The translations under genes and the position numbers were made by a program. From assembly GCF_015356755.1 (NCBI RefSeq), contig NZ_JADFCO010000066.1, positions 620,001 to 684,000 on the forward strand: a stretch of 64,000 bases of DNA. Reading direction: 5' to 3'. Source of the DNA: Nonlabens antarcticus. Its GTDB lineage: Bacteria > Bacteroidota > Bacteroidia > Flavobacteriales > Flavobacteriaceae. A model generated the notes under the pieces. It ran no database searches, was not told the origin of the DNA, and was given only the letters and a program-made list of their open reading frames with translations. Positions 8,408 through 17,942 of this stretch are shown piece by piece (the stretch's first letter is position 1; each line of letters starts with the position of its first letter).

Positions 8408-9580
8408 ATGAACATCGTTCTAGCCGACTTCAACCTACATACTCCATTATTGCCATTTACCTACACGCGACCCACATCTCATGTACGTTGCGGGATACTA
8501 ACCATGGCAGAACGCTGGGAAAAGCTGCTGGATCGTAAAGTAAGCTATCAGACAGAAGATTATCTGCAAACTAAATACCCTCTCAAGGAAACGGAAGATA
8601 ATCTAGTTGTGGCAGGACATATTTTTGCCACAGAGAAACTAGCTGCTGCAATTCTAAATCTAGAAAAGGGTCAAAAGCTCATGGGTGGTAATCACGTCAT
8701 CGCCTACAGAGCAGAAAAAATCCATACGCCTACTATCGAATTGACCCAAGTACTTTTTACTGAAGAAGAAGTAGATGGCGTTTTCCAAACCTGGGACATT
8801 TTCTCAAAAAACGGAAAAGCTCTTGAAGCGGACTTCAATCTTATAACCAAAGGACGAAAAAGCCAGCCTATTCCTGATAGTGTTCAAACCGTAAATCCAG
8901 AGAATATATTTCTAGAAGAGGGCGCGATTGTTCAATTTTCCATTTTAAATGCATCGACTGGTCCTATTTATATAGGAAAGAATGCAGAAGTAATGGAGGG
9001 AAGTCTGATTCGTGGTGGATTTGCATTGTGTGAGTATAGTGCGACAAAACTAGGGACTAAAGTTTACGGTCCGACTACTATTGGTCCTCATTCAAAAATA
9101 GGTGGTGAGGTAAACAATTCCGTTATTTTTGGGTATTCTAATAAAGGTCATGAAGGGTTTCTTGGGAATAGCGTTCTAGGTGAGTGGTGCAACATAGGAG
9201 CAGATACCAATACCAGTAACCTTAAAAATAATTATACCGAAGTCAAGCTCTGGAATTATGAAACTGGACGGTTTGCGTCCACAGGCTTACAGTTTTGCGG
9301 CTTGATGATGGGAGATCATTCTAAATGTGGTATCAATACGATGTTCAACACAGGAACCTTAATAGGCGTGAGTGCAAACATTTATGGTGCTGGGTATCCT
9401 CGAAATTTTATGGCTAGTTTTTCTTGGGGAGGACAACAAGGGATGATGACTTATAAACCATCTAAAGCCTTTGAGGTTGCAGAGATTGTCATGAAACGTC
9501 GCGGCATATTATTCGGACAGGTAGATATGGATATATTGACCGCTGTATTTAATAAAACGGCACAATACCGTAAGGACTAA
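8408..9580 (+). CDS. GlmU-like sugar nucleotidyltransferase / acyltransferase
   Basis: A 390-residue protein beginning MNIVLADFNLHTPLLPFTYTRP, characteristic of the Bacteroidota GlmU-like family (the alternative bacterial GlmU group). Its N-terminal nucleotidyltransferase domain is shorter than in enterobacterial GlmU. The second half (about 170-350) is a left-handed beta-helix made of hexapeptide repeats (for example IYIGKNAEVMEGSLI and TIGPHSKIGGEV), the acyltransferase-type fold. The expected role is formation of UDP-N-acetylglucosamine or a related activated sugar for cell-wall synthesis, in the cytoplasm. It is a single gene, divergent from the DUF3810 operon. Which of the two reactions it performs cannot be read from the sequence. 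Confidence 0.85.
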   Translation: MNIVLADFNLHTPLLPFTYTRPTSHVRCGILTMAERWEKLLDRKVSYQTEDYLQTKYPLKETEDNLVVAGHIFATEKLAAAILNLEKGQKLMGGNHVIAYRAEKIHTPTIELTQVLFTEEEVDGVFQTWDIFSKNGKALEADFNLITKGRKSQPIPDSVQTVNPENIFLEEGAIVQFSILNASTGPIYIGKNAEVMEGSLIRGGFALCEYSATKLGTKVYGPTTIGPHSKIGGEVNNSVIFGYSNKGHEGFLGNSVLGEWCNIGADTNTSNLKNNYTEVKLWNYETGRFASTGLQFCGLMMGDHSKCGINTMFNTGTLIGVSANIYGAGYPRNFMASFSWGGQQGMMTYKPSKAFEVAEIVMKRRGILFGQVDMDILTAVFNKTAQYRKD

Positions 9581-10015
9581 TCTATGCAAGAATAACTTTC
9601 ATGGTCTTGTTATAAACATTGATGACCTATCTATAAATATTAGTTTCAATGGTATCATCTACAGTAGCGTCTTCAGAATAAATAGTTTTGGCAACACAAT
9701 TGACATTTCCTTTTCTAGATTATAGTATAAACCTTTAATTGAGGTTGTGAAATCTATATAGTTTAATTAGAGTAGCTTATTTGTTTTAATTGTGTAAAAA
9801 AAATCATACGATTAGGAGAGCTGAAATAATCTCAAGTGAATTTCGCTGGACTAGTTGCCATTAGATTTTAAGCATCATTATAGAACTCGCGGCTATTTAT
9901 TAAAGAGTACAATACAAAGTCAGCTATCTATTTTAGAAACTAAAATTTATGGATAAATAAATTCGATAAAACACCGGTTGAAGAACTCATTTCAACATTA
10001 TGAACAGATCATAAT
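9581..10015. other. AT-rich intergenic region, no feature seen
   Basis: 435 bases between convergent genes; no clear terminator hairpin, RNA gene or coding frame found. Confidence 0.55.
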
Positions 10016-10393
10016 TTATTTAGCACGGACGTATTTCTCGCCGCACGCTTCCATGCATTGATAGGAAACGGTAAGTGTTTCTTGCGCTTCATCTAGTTCG
10101 TAGCTCGCTATACAATCACCAGCGTTAAAACTATTTTCATCAGGATTCCAAGTCGCTACGGTGGCATCAGTATAGTTATTACCCACGCACACATTTTTAT
10201 TAGAGATTACTGTGCCATAGGCTGTAAATAATAGAGTTTTGTCGCTGTCCACTTTTTGATAGGTGGCGTTGCCATCACCTATGTCACTTAAAGATTCTAC
10301 ATGTTCCCAGGCTCCAAATGCTGGATTGTTTTCTGCTCCATCCCTGCAGGAAGTGATCGCGATAAGTACTAACAATAGAACAGTGATTTTCAT
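10016..10393 (-). CDS. Small lipoprotein, unknown function
   Basis: A 125-residue protein with a lipoprotein signal (MKITVLLLVLIAITSC, lipidated Cys16). The mature part is short, with four further cysteines that could form two disulfides, and alternating strand-like segments ending in a TLTVSYQC strand, which suggests a small lipocalin-like beta fold. That is inference from pattern only. The gene is divergent from the zinc metalloprotease, with about 80 bases between starts. Confidence 0.7.
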   Translation of the reverse strand: MKITVLLLVLIAITSCRDGAENNPAFGAWEHVESLSDIGDGNATYQKVDSDKTLLFTAYGTVISNKNVCVGNNYTDATVATWNPDENSFNAGDCIASYELDEAQETLTVSYQCMEACGEKYVRAK

Positions 10394-10472
10394 AATAGGA
10401 AACTGGATTAAAACTAAGTCGATGATAGCACCTTAAAGTTTAATTGGTATTTTAGATGCTTTGCATAAAATT

Positions 10473-12878
10473 ATGAAAATCAAACCAACTCTGCCTTTTT
10501 ATTTACTTGTTTTTTGTTTCGCTTTCGCGAAAGCGCAATCCCCACAGAATCTGCAACAATTTGAGGGATTTTTCAACTTTTCTTATGATGACAGCAAAGG
10601 AACGATAATACTCGAGGTGAAAGAACTTGACACAGAATTCTTATACGTACACTCGTTATCCACAGGTTTAGGTTCCAATGATATAGGGCTGGATCGAGGT
10701 CAATTGGGAGATGGCGTAGTCGTGAAATGGGTAAAGGCAGGAAATAAATTATTACTGGTACAACCCAATCAGAAGTACCGCGCTATCACAGATAATGTCG
10801 AAGAAAAAAAGTCTATCGAACAAGCTTTTGCTCGATCTGTACTCTATGGATTTGATATCATAGAAGATAAAAAGGACGCCAAAAAAAGTGATGCCGATAA
10901 AGATGTATATCGCATTGACCTATCTACATTTCTCATGGAGGATGCCCACGGAGTTGCAAAACGCTTGAAAGATAGAGATCAGGGAACCTATAAAATTGAC
11001 AAAACGCGTAGTGCCTTGTGGTTAGAAAATACAAAGACATTCCCCAAAAATGTAGAGTTTGAAGCATTACTAACTTTTACAGGAGAAGCAAAAGGCAGCG
11101 ATGTAAGAAGCGTGGCGCCAGATGCAGGGTCAATATCTGTCATCCAGCACCACAGCTTTGTAGAGTTGCCAGATAATGGTTTTGAAACACGAGAATTCCA
11201 TCCCAGATCTGGTTCGTTCTACACCAGTTATATGGATTACAGCAGCCCGATAGGTTCACCTATGGAAAAGCGCTGGATCACGCGTCACCGTCTTATTAAA
11301 AAAAATCCACAAGCTGCGATGAGTGAAGCGGTGGAGCCTATCATTTATTACCTAGATCGTGGAACACCAGAACCGGTGCGCAGTGCGCTGCTAGAAGGAG
11401 CGAGTTGGTGGAATGAAGCTTATGAAAGTGCTGGATTCATCAATGCCTTCCAGGTTAAAATGTTACCAGAAGATGCAGATCCCATGGACAGTCGTTTCAA
11501 TGTCATCCAGTGGGTGCACCGCAGTACACGCGGCTGGAGTTATGGCGGTAGCATTACAGACCCTAGAACCGGCGAGATTATCAAGGGTCATGTGAGCCTG
11601 GGAAGTTTGCGTATAAGACAGGATTATTTGCTTGCTCAAGGAATGCTTGAAGCGCCTTTTGCAAACGGTCAAGAATCTCCTGAAATGCTTAAAATGGCTT
11701 TGGCTAGAATTCGCCAGTTGGGAGCTCATGAGATAGGACACACGTTAGGATTTGCACATAACTTTGCAGCTAGCGTGAGCGACCGTGCTAGTGTCATGGA
11801 TTACCCGCACCCTAAATATGATCTTGTGAATGGGAAGATATTACTGTCAGATGCCTATGATACAGGAATGGGAAAATGGGATAAACTAGCCGTACAATAC
11901 TCGTATGGAAGTGCACCAGATGGGGTTTCTGAAAAAATGTTTTTAGAGAGCATCATCAAATCGGCTAGCGATCAAAACCTCCAATTTATAACTGATAGTG
12001 ATGCAAGAACAGCCAGCGGCGCTCACGCAGATGCTCATTTATGGGACGGTGGGAGCAATGCGGTGGAGGAATTAGAAAAAATGCTGGAAGTTCGTCAAGT
12101 GGCGATGCAGCAATTTGGTTTAGATAACATTCCCGACGGACAGCCGCTCAGTGTTTTAGAAGATGTTTTTGTTCCCGTTTATTTCTCACATAGATATCAG
12201 GTGGAAGCAGCATCAAAAATGTTGGGCGGTATGCGTTATTCCTATGCATTGAAAGGAGATTCTCAATTTACCTATGTTTCTAAGAAAGAACAAGAAGCTG
12301 CAATGGACGCATTACTGGCAACTTTAAAAGTGGAGCAATTAACAATACCGCAGGAATTATTGAAATTATTTCCTCCTCGTTCCTACGGCTACAATCGCGA
12401 TCGGGAGAGTTTTAAATCTCAAACAGGTGTTGCTTTTGATCCTGTTTCTGCTGCAGTTACCAGCGCTGAAGTGACTCTTGACTTTATGCTTAACGCTACA
12501 CGATTGAATAGAATAGCACAGCAAGGAATCTATGGTCAGAATTTAGAATTAAATGACTTAATGGAGGAACTAACCGAAACTATATTTGACAACAGAACTT
12601 CAAACGACTACGAACAAATGATCCAGCAACGATTGAAAGAATTGTACTTGAATAAATTGCTAATAGCAAATAATTCCAGCCGATTAAATGTCTTAGTCAA
12701 ATCAGAAGTAAAAGAACAAATAGCGGGAATCCAGAGAAGACTTACAGGTTCTAAAGATTACATCGATATTTCTTTGAACGAAATGATCAAAAACGCCATG
12801 GAGCATCCTGAAACAATTACGGAGGTTCCGGTACAGGTAATTCCTGATGGAAGCCCTATAGGGAGCTGTGGGATGTAG
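10473..12878 (+). CDS. Secreted zinc-dependent metalloprotease (DUF5117/DUF5118/DUF4953 type)
   Basis: An 801-residue protein from the ATG at 10473; a TTG four codons upstream is less likely. The signal peptide ends FAFAKAQ, and the AFAKA part is encoded by a copy of the dispersed palindrome. The N-terminal DUF5118/DUF5117-like part is followed by the catalytic DUF4953-like part with HEIGHTLGFAH (His419, His423, His429) and the Met-turn-like SVMDY. It is a full-length paralogue of the truncated gene at the left edge. By family it is an extracytoplasmic peptidase; the substrate is unknown. It is followed at 38 bases by an M23 peptidase gene and may share its transcript. Confidence 0.92.
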   Translation: MKIKPTLPFYLLVFCFAFAKAQSPQNLQQFEGFFNFSYDDSKGTIILEVKELDTEFLYVHSLSTGLGSNDIGLDRGQLGDGVVVKWVKAGNKLLLVQPNQKYRAITDNVEEKKSIEQAFARSVLYGFDIIEDKKDAKKSDADKDVYRIDLSTFLMEDAHGVAKRLKDRDQGTYKIDKTRSALWLENTKTFPKNVEFEALLTFTGEAKGSDVRSVAPDAGSISVIQHHSFVELPDNGFETREFHPRSGSFYTSYMDYSSPIGSPMEKRWITRHRLIKKNPQAAMSEAVEPIIYYLDRGTPEPVRSALLEGASWWNEAYESAGFINAFQVKMLPEDADPMDSRFNVIQWVHRSTRGWSYGGSITDPRTGEIIKGHVSLGSLRIRQDYLLAQGMLEAPFANGQESPEMLKMALARIRQLGAHEIGHTLGFAHNFAASVSDRASVMDYPHPKYDLVNGKILLSDAYDTGMGKWDKLAVQYSYGSAPDGVSEKMFLESIIKSASDQNLQFITDSDARTASGAHADAHLWDGGSNAVEELEKMLEVRQVAMQQFGLDNIPDGQPLSVLEDVFVPVYFSHRYQVEAASKMLGGMRYSYALKGDSQFTYVSKKEQEAAMDALLATLKVEQLTIPQELLKLFPPRSYGYNRDRESFKSQTGVAFDPVSAAVTSAEVTLDFMLNATRLNRIAQQGIYGQNLELNDLMEELTETIFDNRTSNDYEQMIQQRLKELYLNKLLIANNSSRLNVLVKSEVKEQIAGIQRRLTGSKDYIDISLNEMIKNAMEHPETITEVPVQVIPDGSPIGSCGM
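10520..10535. repeat. Dispersed palindrome forming part of a signal peptide
   Basis: Intact CGCTTTCGCGAAAGCG encodes AFAKA at the end of the signal peptide of the zinc metalloprotease, just before the predicted Ala-Gln cleavage site. Confidence 0.9.
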
Positions 12879-12916
12879 CTAAAATTTAAAAAGAAAAAAA
12901 ACCAATCTCTGTAATC

Positions 12917-13888
12917 ATGAAGAACACAATCGTTTTACTGCTCTTAATATTTAGTTGTCATCAAAGTTTTGGACAGTTAGAGACAGGTGTGGATAGAAAA
13001 ATATCAGCAATTTTTGAACAAAAATTCAATACCGAAGATTTTACTGGAATCTTTGAAATGTTTTCAACCGAGATGCAAACGGTACTTCCAAAAGAAAAAG
13101 CGATCAATTTTCTGACTAGTTTTAAGGCTCAACTAAGTAAAATAAAAGAACGAGAATTTACAAGTTATGTGAGAGGATCATTTGCTTCTTACAAAACAAC
13201 CTTCGAGAAAGGGATATTTATTATTAACATTTCTACGGATGGCGATTCCAAAATCAATGGTCTTCTCTTAGAGCCTTATAAAAGTGACATCGTATCCATT
13301 TCAGCTCGCAATACTTCAACGCTAATTCTTCCATTCAATGATGAATGGACGGTTGTTTGGGGTGGCGACACGGCGGCCTTGAACTATCATGTAAAAAGTA
13401 TTGCTCAAAAAAATGCATTTGATTTGGTTATTACAGATGAGAATGGGAGATCCTATAAATCTGATGGAACTACCAATGAAGATTACTATGCTTTTGGTAA
13501 GGAGTTAATAGCACCAACTAATGGGACCGTAGTTGTAGCTACAGATGGAATCGAGGACAATATTCCTGGACAAATGAATACGGTTGACTCTTTAGGAAAT
13601 GCTGTCGTCTTGAAAACCGAAAGTGGTGAGTATATCTATTTCGCCCATTTAAAAAGGAACTCCATCAAAGTCAAGCAGGGACAGAAGGTTGTTGCAGGGG
13701 ATGTTTTAGGACTTTGTGGAAATTCAGGAAATTCTTCAGAACCACATTTACATTTTCACATTCAGGATGCTCTCAACGAGAGCACTGCAACAGGGATAAA
13801 ATCCTACTTTAAAGAAATAATGGTTGACAATATAATCAAGAAAGACTACTCACCAATTCAAGGTGAAAAAATTAAAAACGTTCCATAG
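12917..13888 (+). CDS. M23 (LytM-type) peptidase, exported
   Basis: A 323-residue protein with an N-terminal signal (MKNTIVLLLLIFSCHQSFGQ); it could be cut before Gln or lipidated at the Cys. Residues about 25-120 resemble the DUF3887-type domain found before hydrolases. The C-terminal M23 domain has NYHVKSIAQKNAFD (candidate His and Asp zinc ligands), a YFAHL motif and EPHLHFHI (the HxH pair). M23 enzymes cut peptidoglycan cross-links or glycine-rich peptides, so a role in wall remodelling or defence against competitors is likely. Its stop codon directly abuts the stop of the convergent FAD-protein gene, with no intergenic bases. Confidence 0.88.
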   Translation: MKNTIVLLLLIFSCHQSFGQLETGVDRKISAIFEQKFNTEDFTGIFEMFSTEMQTVLPKEKAINFLTSFKAQLSKIKEREFTSYVRGSFASYKTTFEKGIFIINISTDGDSKINGLLLEPYKSDIVSISARNTSTLILPFNDEWTVVWGGDTAALNYHVKSIAQKNAFDLVITDENGRSYKSDGTTNEDYYAFGKELIAPTNGTVVVATDGIEDNIPGQMNTVDSLGNAVVLKTESGEYIYFAHLKRNSIKVKQGQKVVAGDVLGLCGNSGNSSEPHLHFHIQDALNESTATGIKSYFKEIMVDNIIKKDYSPIQGEKIKNVP

Positions 13889-15445
13889 CTAAAGTCCACC
13901 AACAGCAGCCTCTGCACATCTTTCCCCATCCATTGCTGCACTTACTATACCTCCCGCGTAGCCACCACCTTCACCACATGGGAAAAGGTTCTTGATTTGC
14001 GGGTGTTCTAAAGTATCATTTCTTGGAATTTTAACGGGAGAGGAGGTTCTCGATTCTACACCCACAATATTTGCTTCGTTGGTATTGTAACCATGCATTT
14101 TCTGACCAAAAGCCTCAAATCCTTTGCGCAATCTGCTGCCTAACAGTTTTGGAAGCAAGCTGTGAAGTGGAGCACTTAATAATCCTGGCTGATAAGAACT
14201 TTCGTTCAAATTAGGCGATAATTTACCGTCTATAAAATCAGTTAGACGCTGTGCTGGGGCGGTCTGGGATCTTCCACCAGCAGTGAATGCGGTGCGTTCT
14301 AGGCTCTTTTGAAATTCTAGACCTGCTAGTGCTCCATATTGAGTAAAGGATCGAAGATCCTCGTCGGCATTGATTTCTACGACAATTCCGCTGTTGGCAA
14401 ACTTATTATTTCTTCTGGAAGGTGACATTCCGTTGACCACGACCTCACCATCTTCTGTGGCAGCTGGAACAATAAATCCACCAGGACACATACAGAAAGA
14501 ATAGACGCCACGGCCTTTTATTTGTTGGACAAGGCTGTAAGCCGCTGCTGGTAATAACTCATTGCGATCACCCGAACAATTGTATTGTATAGAATCAATT
14601 ATCTGTTGTGGATGCTCCACGCGAACTCCCATTGCAAATGATTTTGCTTCAATGGCAATTTTCTTTTTATCAAGTAAATAGAAAATATCACGAGCGGAAT
14701 GGCCTGTTGCCAGAATCACGCGCTCCACGGTCATTTCACGTTGATCATCTAGAATGATGGCTGTTATCTTATCGTTTTTTAATTCAAAGTCGGTCACCTT
14801 AGTTTCAAAATGAATCTCACCTCCATATTTAAGTATGGTCTCCCGGATATTTTGGATGATTTTAGGCAGTTTATTCGTGCCTATATGTGGGTGCGCATCT
14901 ACAAGAATTTCATTTGTGGCACCATGAAAAACTAGGTTTTCGAAAATCCTGCGCACATCACCACGCTTCAAACTGCGGGTATATAACTTACCATCACTAT
15001 ATGTTCCAGCGCCACCCTCACCAAAACAGTAATTGGAATCTGTATCAACAATATGATCTTGATTGATGGCTTTAATATCACGACGGCGTTTCTGTACATC
15101 TTTACCTCGTTCTAGAACGATAGGCTTGTAGCCTAATTCTATACAGCGCAGTGCAGCATACATTCCTGCAGGGCCAAAACCTATTATATGTACCTGACGA
15201 CCACTTGAAACATCTTTGTAATCAAATTGATAATCAGACTCCTGCGGTAACGGCTCATTAATGTAAACCGCTAGTTTGTAATTAAATACGACAACTTTTT
15301 TACGTGCATCAATGGACTTTCTTAAAACAACCACGCCAGTTATCTTAGAAAAATCCTCCCCTAAGTAAGCTGCTGCTCTTCTAGCCATGTCTGGATCCTG
15401 TTCTTCCTCAGGCAATGTCACACGCAATTGTATCTCTTTAATCAT
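13889..15445 (-). CDS. FAD-dependent oxidoreductase (COG2509 family)
   Basis: A 518-residue protein with an N-terminal alpha/beta domain (1-80), then a dinucleotide-binding GFGPAG at 89-94, a long CFGEGGAGTYSDGKLYTR segment and a C-terminal PCGEGGGYAGGIVSAAMDG FAD-contact motif. This is the arrangement of COG2509 'uncharacterised FAD-dependent dehydrogenases'. Substrate unknown; cytoplasmic. A perfect -7 box TAAATTTG ends only 4 bases before the ATG, so the mRNA is probably leaderless. It is convergent with the M23 gene with no gap. Confidence 0.9.
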   Translation of the reverse strand: MIKEIQLRVTLPEEEQDPDMARRAAAYLGEDFSKITGVVVLRKSIDARKKVVVFNYKLAVYINEPLPQESDYQFDYKDVSSGRQVHIIGFGPAGMYAALRCIELGYKPIVLERGKDVQKRRRDIKAINQDHIVDTDSNYCFGEGGAGTYSDGKLYTRSLKRGDVRRIFENLVFHGATNEILVDAHPHIGTNKLPKIIQNIRETILKYGGEIHFETKVTDFELKNDKITAIILDDQREMTVERVILATGHSARDIFYLLDKKKIAIEAKSFAMGVRVEHPQQIIDSIQYNCSGDRNELLPAAAYSLVQQIKGRGVYSFCMCPGGFIVPAATEDGEVVVNGMSPSRRNNKFANSGIVVEINADEDLRSFTQYGALAGLEFQKSLERTAFTAGGRSQTAPAQRLTDFIDGKLSPNLNESSYQPGLLSAPLHSLLPKLLGSRLRKGFEAFGQKMHGYNTNEANIVGVESRTSSPVKIPRNDTLEHPQIKNLFPCGEGGGYAGGIVSAAMDGERCAEAAVGGL

Positions 15446-15449
15446 GGCG

Positions 15450-15457
15450 CAAATTTA
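15450..15457 (-). promoter_or_regulatory. -7 promoter box TAAATTTG, probable leaderless start
   Basis: Matches the Bacteroidota consensus TAnnTTTG on the minus strand. Only four bases (CGCC) separate it from the ATG of the COG2509 gene, which places the expected transcript start at or next to the A of the start codon. Confidence 0.65.
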
Positions 15458-15537
15458 TGTATTTATATGCAGGTATTAAGATTCTAATTATCATACTAAT
15501 AGTGTTATATCCACTGGTAACGCTTATTTTTAAAACT

Positions 15538-16686
15538 ATGAAAACCACTTCTTTATTATTGTTTTTGATTTCAGTTCTGACCGTAAATGCTCAGAATTTT
15601 TACTTTCCTGAACGCAATGCAAATTGGCAAACTATTTCAACGGCTGATGCTGGTATAAATAGTAAGAGTATGGAGGAGGCCATCGCTTTCGCGAAAGCGA
15701 ATGAATATTCAGGCTCTCGGGATTTGAGAATCGCCATTTTAGAAGGTTTCAAAAGTGAACCATTTCACGAAATCTTAGGTCCTACGAAAAAACGCGGTGG
15801 ACCCGCTGGAATGATTCTCAAAAGAGGAAAATTAGTTGCACAATGGGGAGATGTACAACGTGTCGACATGACCTTTTCTGTAACCAAGAGTTTCCTATCC
15901 ACAATGGCGGGAATTGCTGTAGATCAGGGGTTAATTGCAGACGTAAATGATAAAGTTGCACCTTATGTATGGGATGGAACTTTTGATGGAAAGCATAATT
16001 CAAAGATTACCTGGAGCCAACTATTACAGCAAAATAGCGCATGGCAGGGAACTCTATTTGGCGGGAAAGATTGGGCAGACAGACCACCGAGCAAAGGTGA
16101 CGTTGATGACTGGCAGTATGCCGCACCTGTAGAGCCTGGAACGGTTATGGAATATAACGACGTTAGGGTCAATATTCTGGCATATAGCTTATTAAATGTT
16201 TTACGCAAACCATTACCTCAGGTGTTAAAAGAACAAATAATGGATAAAATAGGAGCGTCGTCAACATGGCGCTGGCATGGTTATGATAAAGCATGGGTAG
16301 AAATTGACGGACTTCAAATGAAGAGCGTTACAGGTGGTGGTCACAGTGGTGCAGGACTATTCATAAACACAGCGGATATGGCTCGTTTTGGCTTGCTATT
16401 TTTGAATAATGGGGAATGGAAAAATGAACAGCTGATTTCTAAAGACTGGATTAACGCGGCAACAACCGCTTCAAAACCTAATCCTAATTATGGATTTATG
16501 TGGTGGCTCAACGAGCAAGGTCCACGACACTGGAATGGAGTGGGAGATGATGTTTTTTATGCAGCCGGATTCGGTGGTAATTTTATTGTGGTGGATCGTA
16601 AAAATGATCTAGTCATTGTTACAAGATGGTTAGAGCCTGCAAAAGCAGGTGAATTTATGAAAATGTTAGCTGAGTCAATGGAATAA
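15538..16686 (+). CDS. Secreted serine hydrolase (class C beta-lactamase fold)
   Basis: A 382-residue protein from the ATG at 15538, which gives the signal peptide MKTTSLLLFLISVLTVNAQ; the open frame begins earlier but overlaps the divergent promoter. The SxxK catalytic motif is SVTK (Ser114, Lys117), with a YND sequence as the likely Tyr-x-Asn counterpart and a late HSGAG loop. The family includes beta-lactamase-like esterases, D-amino peptidases and 6-aminohexanoate-dimer hydrolases; nothing here shows true beta-lactamase activity. Divergent from the COG2509 gene. Residues 50-54 (AFAKA) are encoded by a copy of the dispersed palindrome. Confidence 0.88.
   Translation: MKTTSLLLFLISVLTVNAQNFYFPERNANWQTISTADAGINSKSMEEAIAFAKANEYSGSRDLRIAILEGFKSEPFHEILGPTKKRGGPAGMILKRGKLVAQWGDVQRVDMTFSVTKSFLSTMAGIAVDQGLIADVNDKVAPYVWDGTFDGKHNSKITWSQLLQQNSAWQGTLFGGKDWADRPPSKGDVDDWQYAAPVEPGTVMEYNDVRVNILAYSLLNVLRKPLPQVLKEQIMDKIGASSTWRWHGYDKAWVEIDGLQMKSVTGGGHSGAGLFINTADMARFGLLFLNNGEWKNEQLISKDWINAATTASKPNPNYGFMWWLNEQGPRHWNGVGDDVFYAAGFGGNFIVVDRKNDLVIVTRWLEPAKAGEFMKMLAESME
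15684..15699. repeat. Dispersed palindrome, coding copy (AFAKA)
   Basis: Intact CGCTTTCGCGAAAGCG within the serine hydrolase gene, encoding AFAKA on the plus strand. Confidence 0.9.
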
Positions 16687-16965
16687 CCGTATGTCTGAGA
16701 AATATTTCATCAAAAGGATCAAGTGCTTTGGTTAATGAGGATTGAACTCGCAGCTTTTTAATAAGTCATGATGTCAATATTTTTTAGATTGAGTCGAGTC
16801 TGACAGTTTATGAATTATCTAATAGCGGAATAGACATAGTTCATATTATTTTCTTGGTGTTCTGACCCGCATTTATTTTAGAAATCAGCATATTTTAAAT
16901 TGAGAAAACTTCTTGGAATCCTTTGTAGCTAAGGATTATGGATCGTGTTTTCAGGTCGTATAGTT
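16687..16965. other. Intergenic region, no feature seen apart from a promoter
   Basis: About 280 AT-rich bases after the serine hydrolase. No terminator hairpin is obvious; the promoter of the next gene follows. Confidence 0.5.
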
Positions 16966-16973
16966 TATATTTG
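16966..16973 (+). promoter_or_regulatory. -7 promoter box TATATTTG
   Basis: Exact TAnnTTTG match, 30 bases before the ATG of the four-helix-bundle sensor gene. Confidence 0.65.
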
Positions 16974-17003
16974 CTAGAACTACATGTTTTAATATAATCA
17001 AAT

Positions 17004-17612
17004 ATGGCCTTTTACAATAAAATAAAATGGGTTCTAGGAATTCTCATGGTTTTCGTCCTGATCATTACTACGAATCTCATTGATAGAAATAATTTTGTTA
17101 GAGTGAAGGACTCAGTAGAGACCATTTATGAAGATCGGCTTATTGCAAATGATTTGATTTTTGAAATGACCAAGTTGGTTCAAGAAAAAGAGCTAGCGGT
17201 AGCCACAACAAACGAAGCGTTTTTTAAAGAGGAAAATCGGGTAATTAACAATGATATCCAACGATATATTGAACAGTTTGAACAAACAAAACTGACTAGA
17301 AAAGAAACAGAAGTATTTGAGAGTCTCAAATATAATTTTGACCAAGTAGAGAAATCAGAATCTTCTTTTATTGCTTCTGGATTTATAACTACAGATAAAT
17401 TATCAACTCAAATAACCGATATAAAACAAGACTTGTACGACCTTTCAAAAATTCAACTTAATGAAGGAAGAAGGCAAATGTCGATCAGTAAAAAAGCTTT
17501 AGATACGGTAGAACTATTTACTCAAATGGAAATATACCTTTTGGTTTTTCTTGCCATAGTGATACAAATAATCGTGATGTACAATCCAAAGTCAAAGAAA
17601 GCAAACTTATAA
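17004..17612 (+). CDS. Membrane protein with MCP-like four-helix-bundle sensor domain only
   Basis: A 202-residue protein: membrane segment at about residues 9-26, a periplasmic helical domain rich in Glu, Lys and Gln (about 30-175) resembling the 4HB_MCP ligand-sensing domain, and a second membrane segment (about 176-192) followed by a ten-residue basic tail. Chemoreceptors and sensor kinases continue with a HAMP and a signalling domain; here nothing follows, so signal output would need a partner protein. Similar sensor-only proteins occur in flavobacteria. It has its own promoter and is convergent with katG. Function unknown. Confidence 0.75.
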   Translation: MAFYNKIKWVLGILMVFVLIITTNLIDRNNFVRVKDSVETIYEDRLIANDLIFEMTKLVQEKELAVATTNEAFFKEENRVINNDIQRYIEQFEQTKLTRKETEVFESLKYNFDQVEKSESSFIASGFITTDKLSTQITDIKQDLYDLSKIQLNEGRRQMSISKKALDTVELFTQMEIYLLVFLAIVIQIIVMYNPKSKKANL

Positions 17613-17884
17613 ATTTAGAGTTTTCATTTGTTTATTGATGTGAAGGATCTTGAACAATTGTCCCGCACGAGCGCAGGCATTTTTAAAAATAATAAATTGA
17701 GTTTCGACTGCATATTATTAAATGTAGCTGCCTAGCAGATATCTGACTCAAATTTAATGCACCGCTTAATATCATCTAAAACATTCAGCACTCTGTGTTC
17801 CCTGTGTTAAAAGCAAATTTGTTATTGAAATTGCTGATTTTATTATGCCACAACTTCAGAGTATCACAAAATATATAATCAAGT
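17613..17884. other. Intergenic region before the katG terminator
   Basis: About 270 bases with no recognised feature between the sensor gene and the shared terminator. Confidence 0.5.
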
Positions 17885-17919
17885 AAAATGCCCATCTTCT
17901 TAAAGAAGACGGGCATTTT
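17885..17919. terminator. Bidirectional terminator between the sensor gene and katG
   Basis: Stem AAAATGCCCATCTTCT pairs with GAAGACGGGCATTTT (one G-U pair), with T runs on both strands. It lies 24 bases after the katG stop. Confidence 0.88.
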
Positions 17920-17942
17920 TCAAAAGATCTTAGAAAGTTGCT

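Noticed and set aside
15538-16686. Serine hydrolase as an antibiotic-resistance beta-lactamase
   Set aside because: The SVTK motif and fold fit the broad class C-like hydrolase family, but nothing specific to true beta-lactamases is present.
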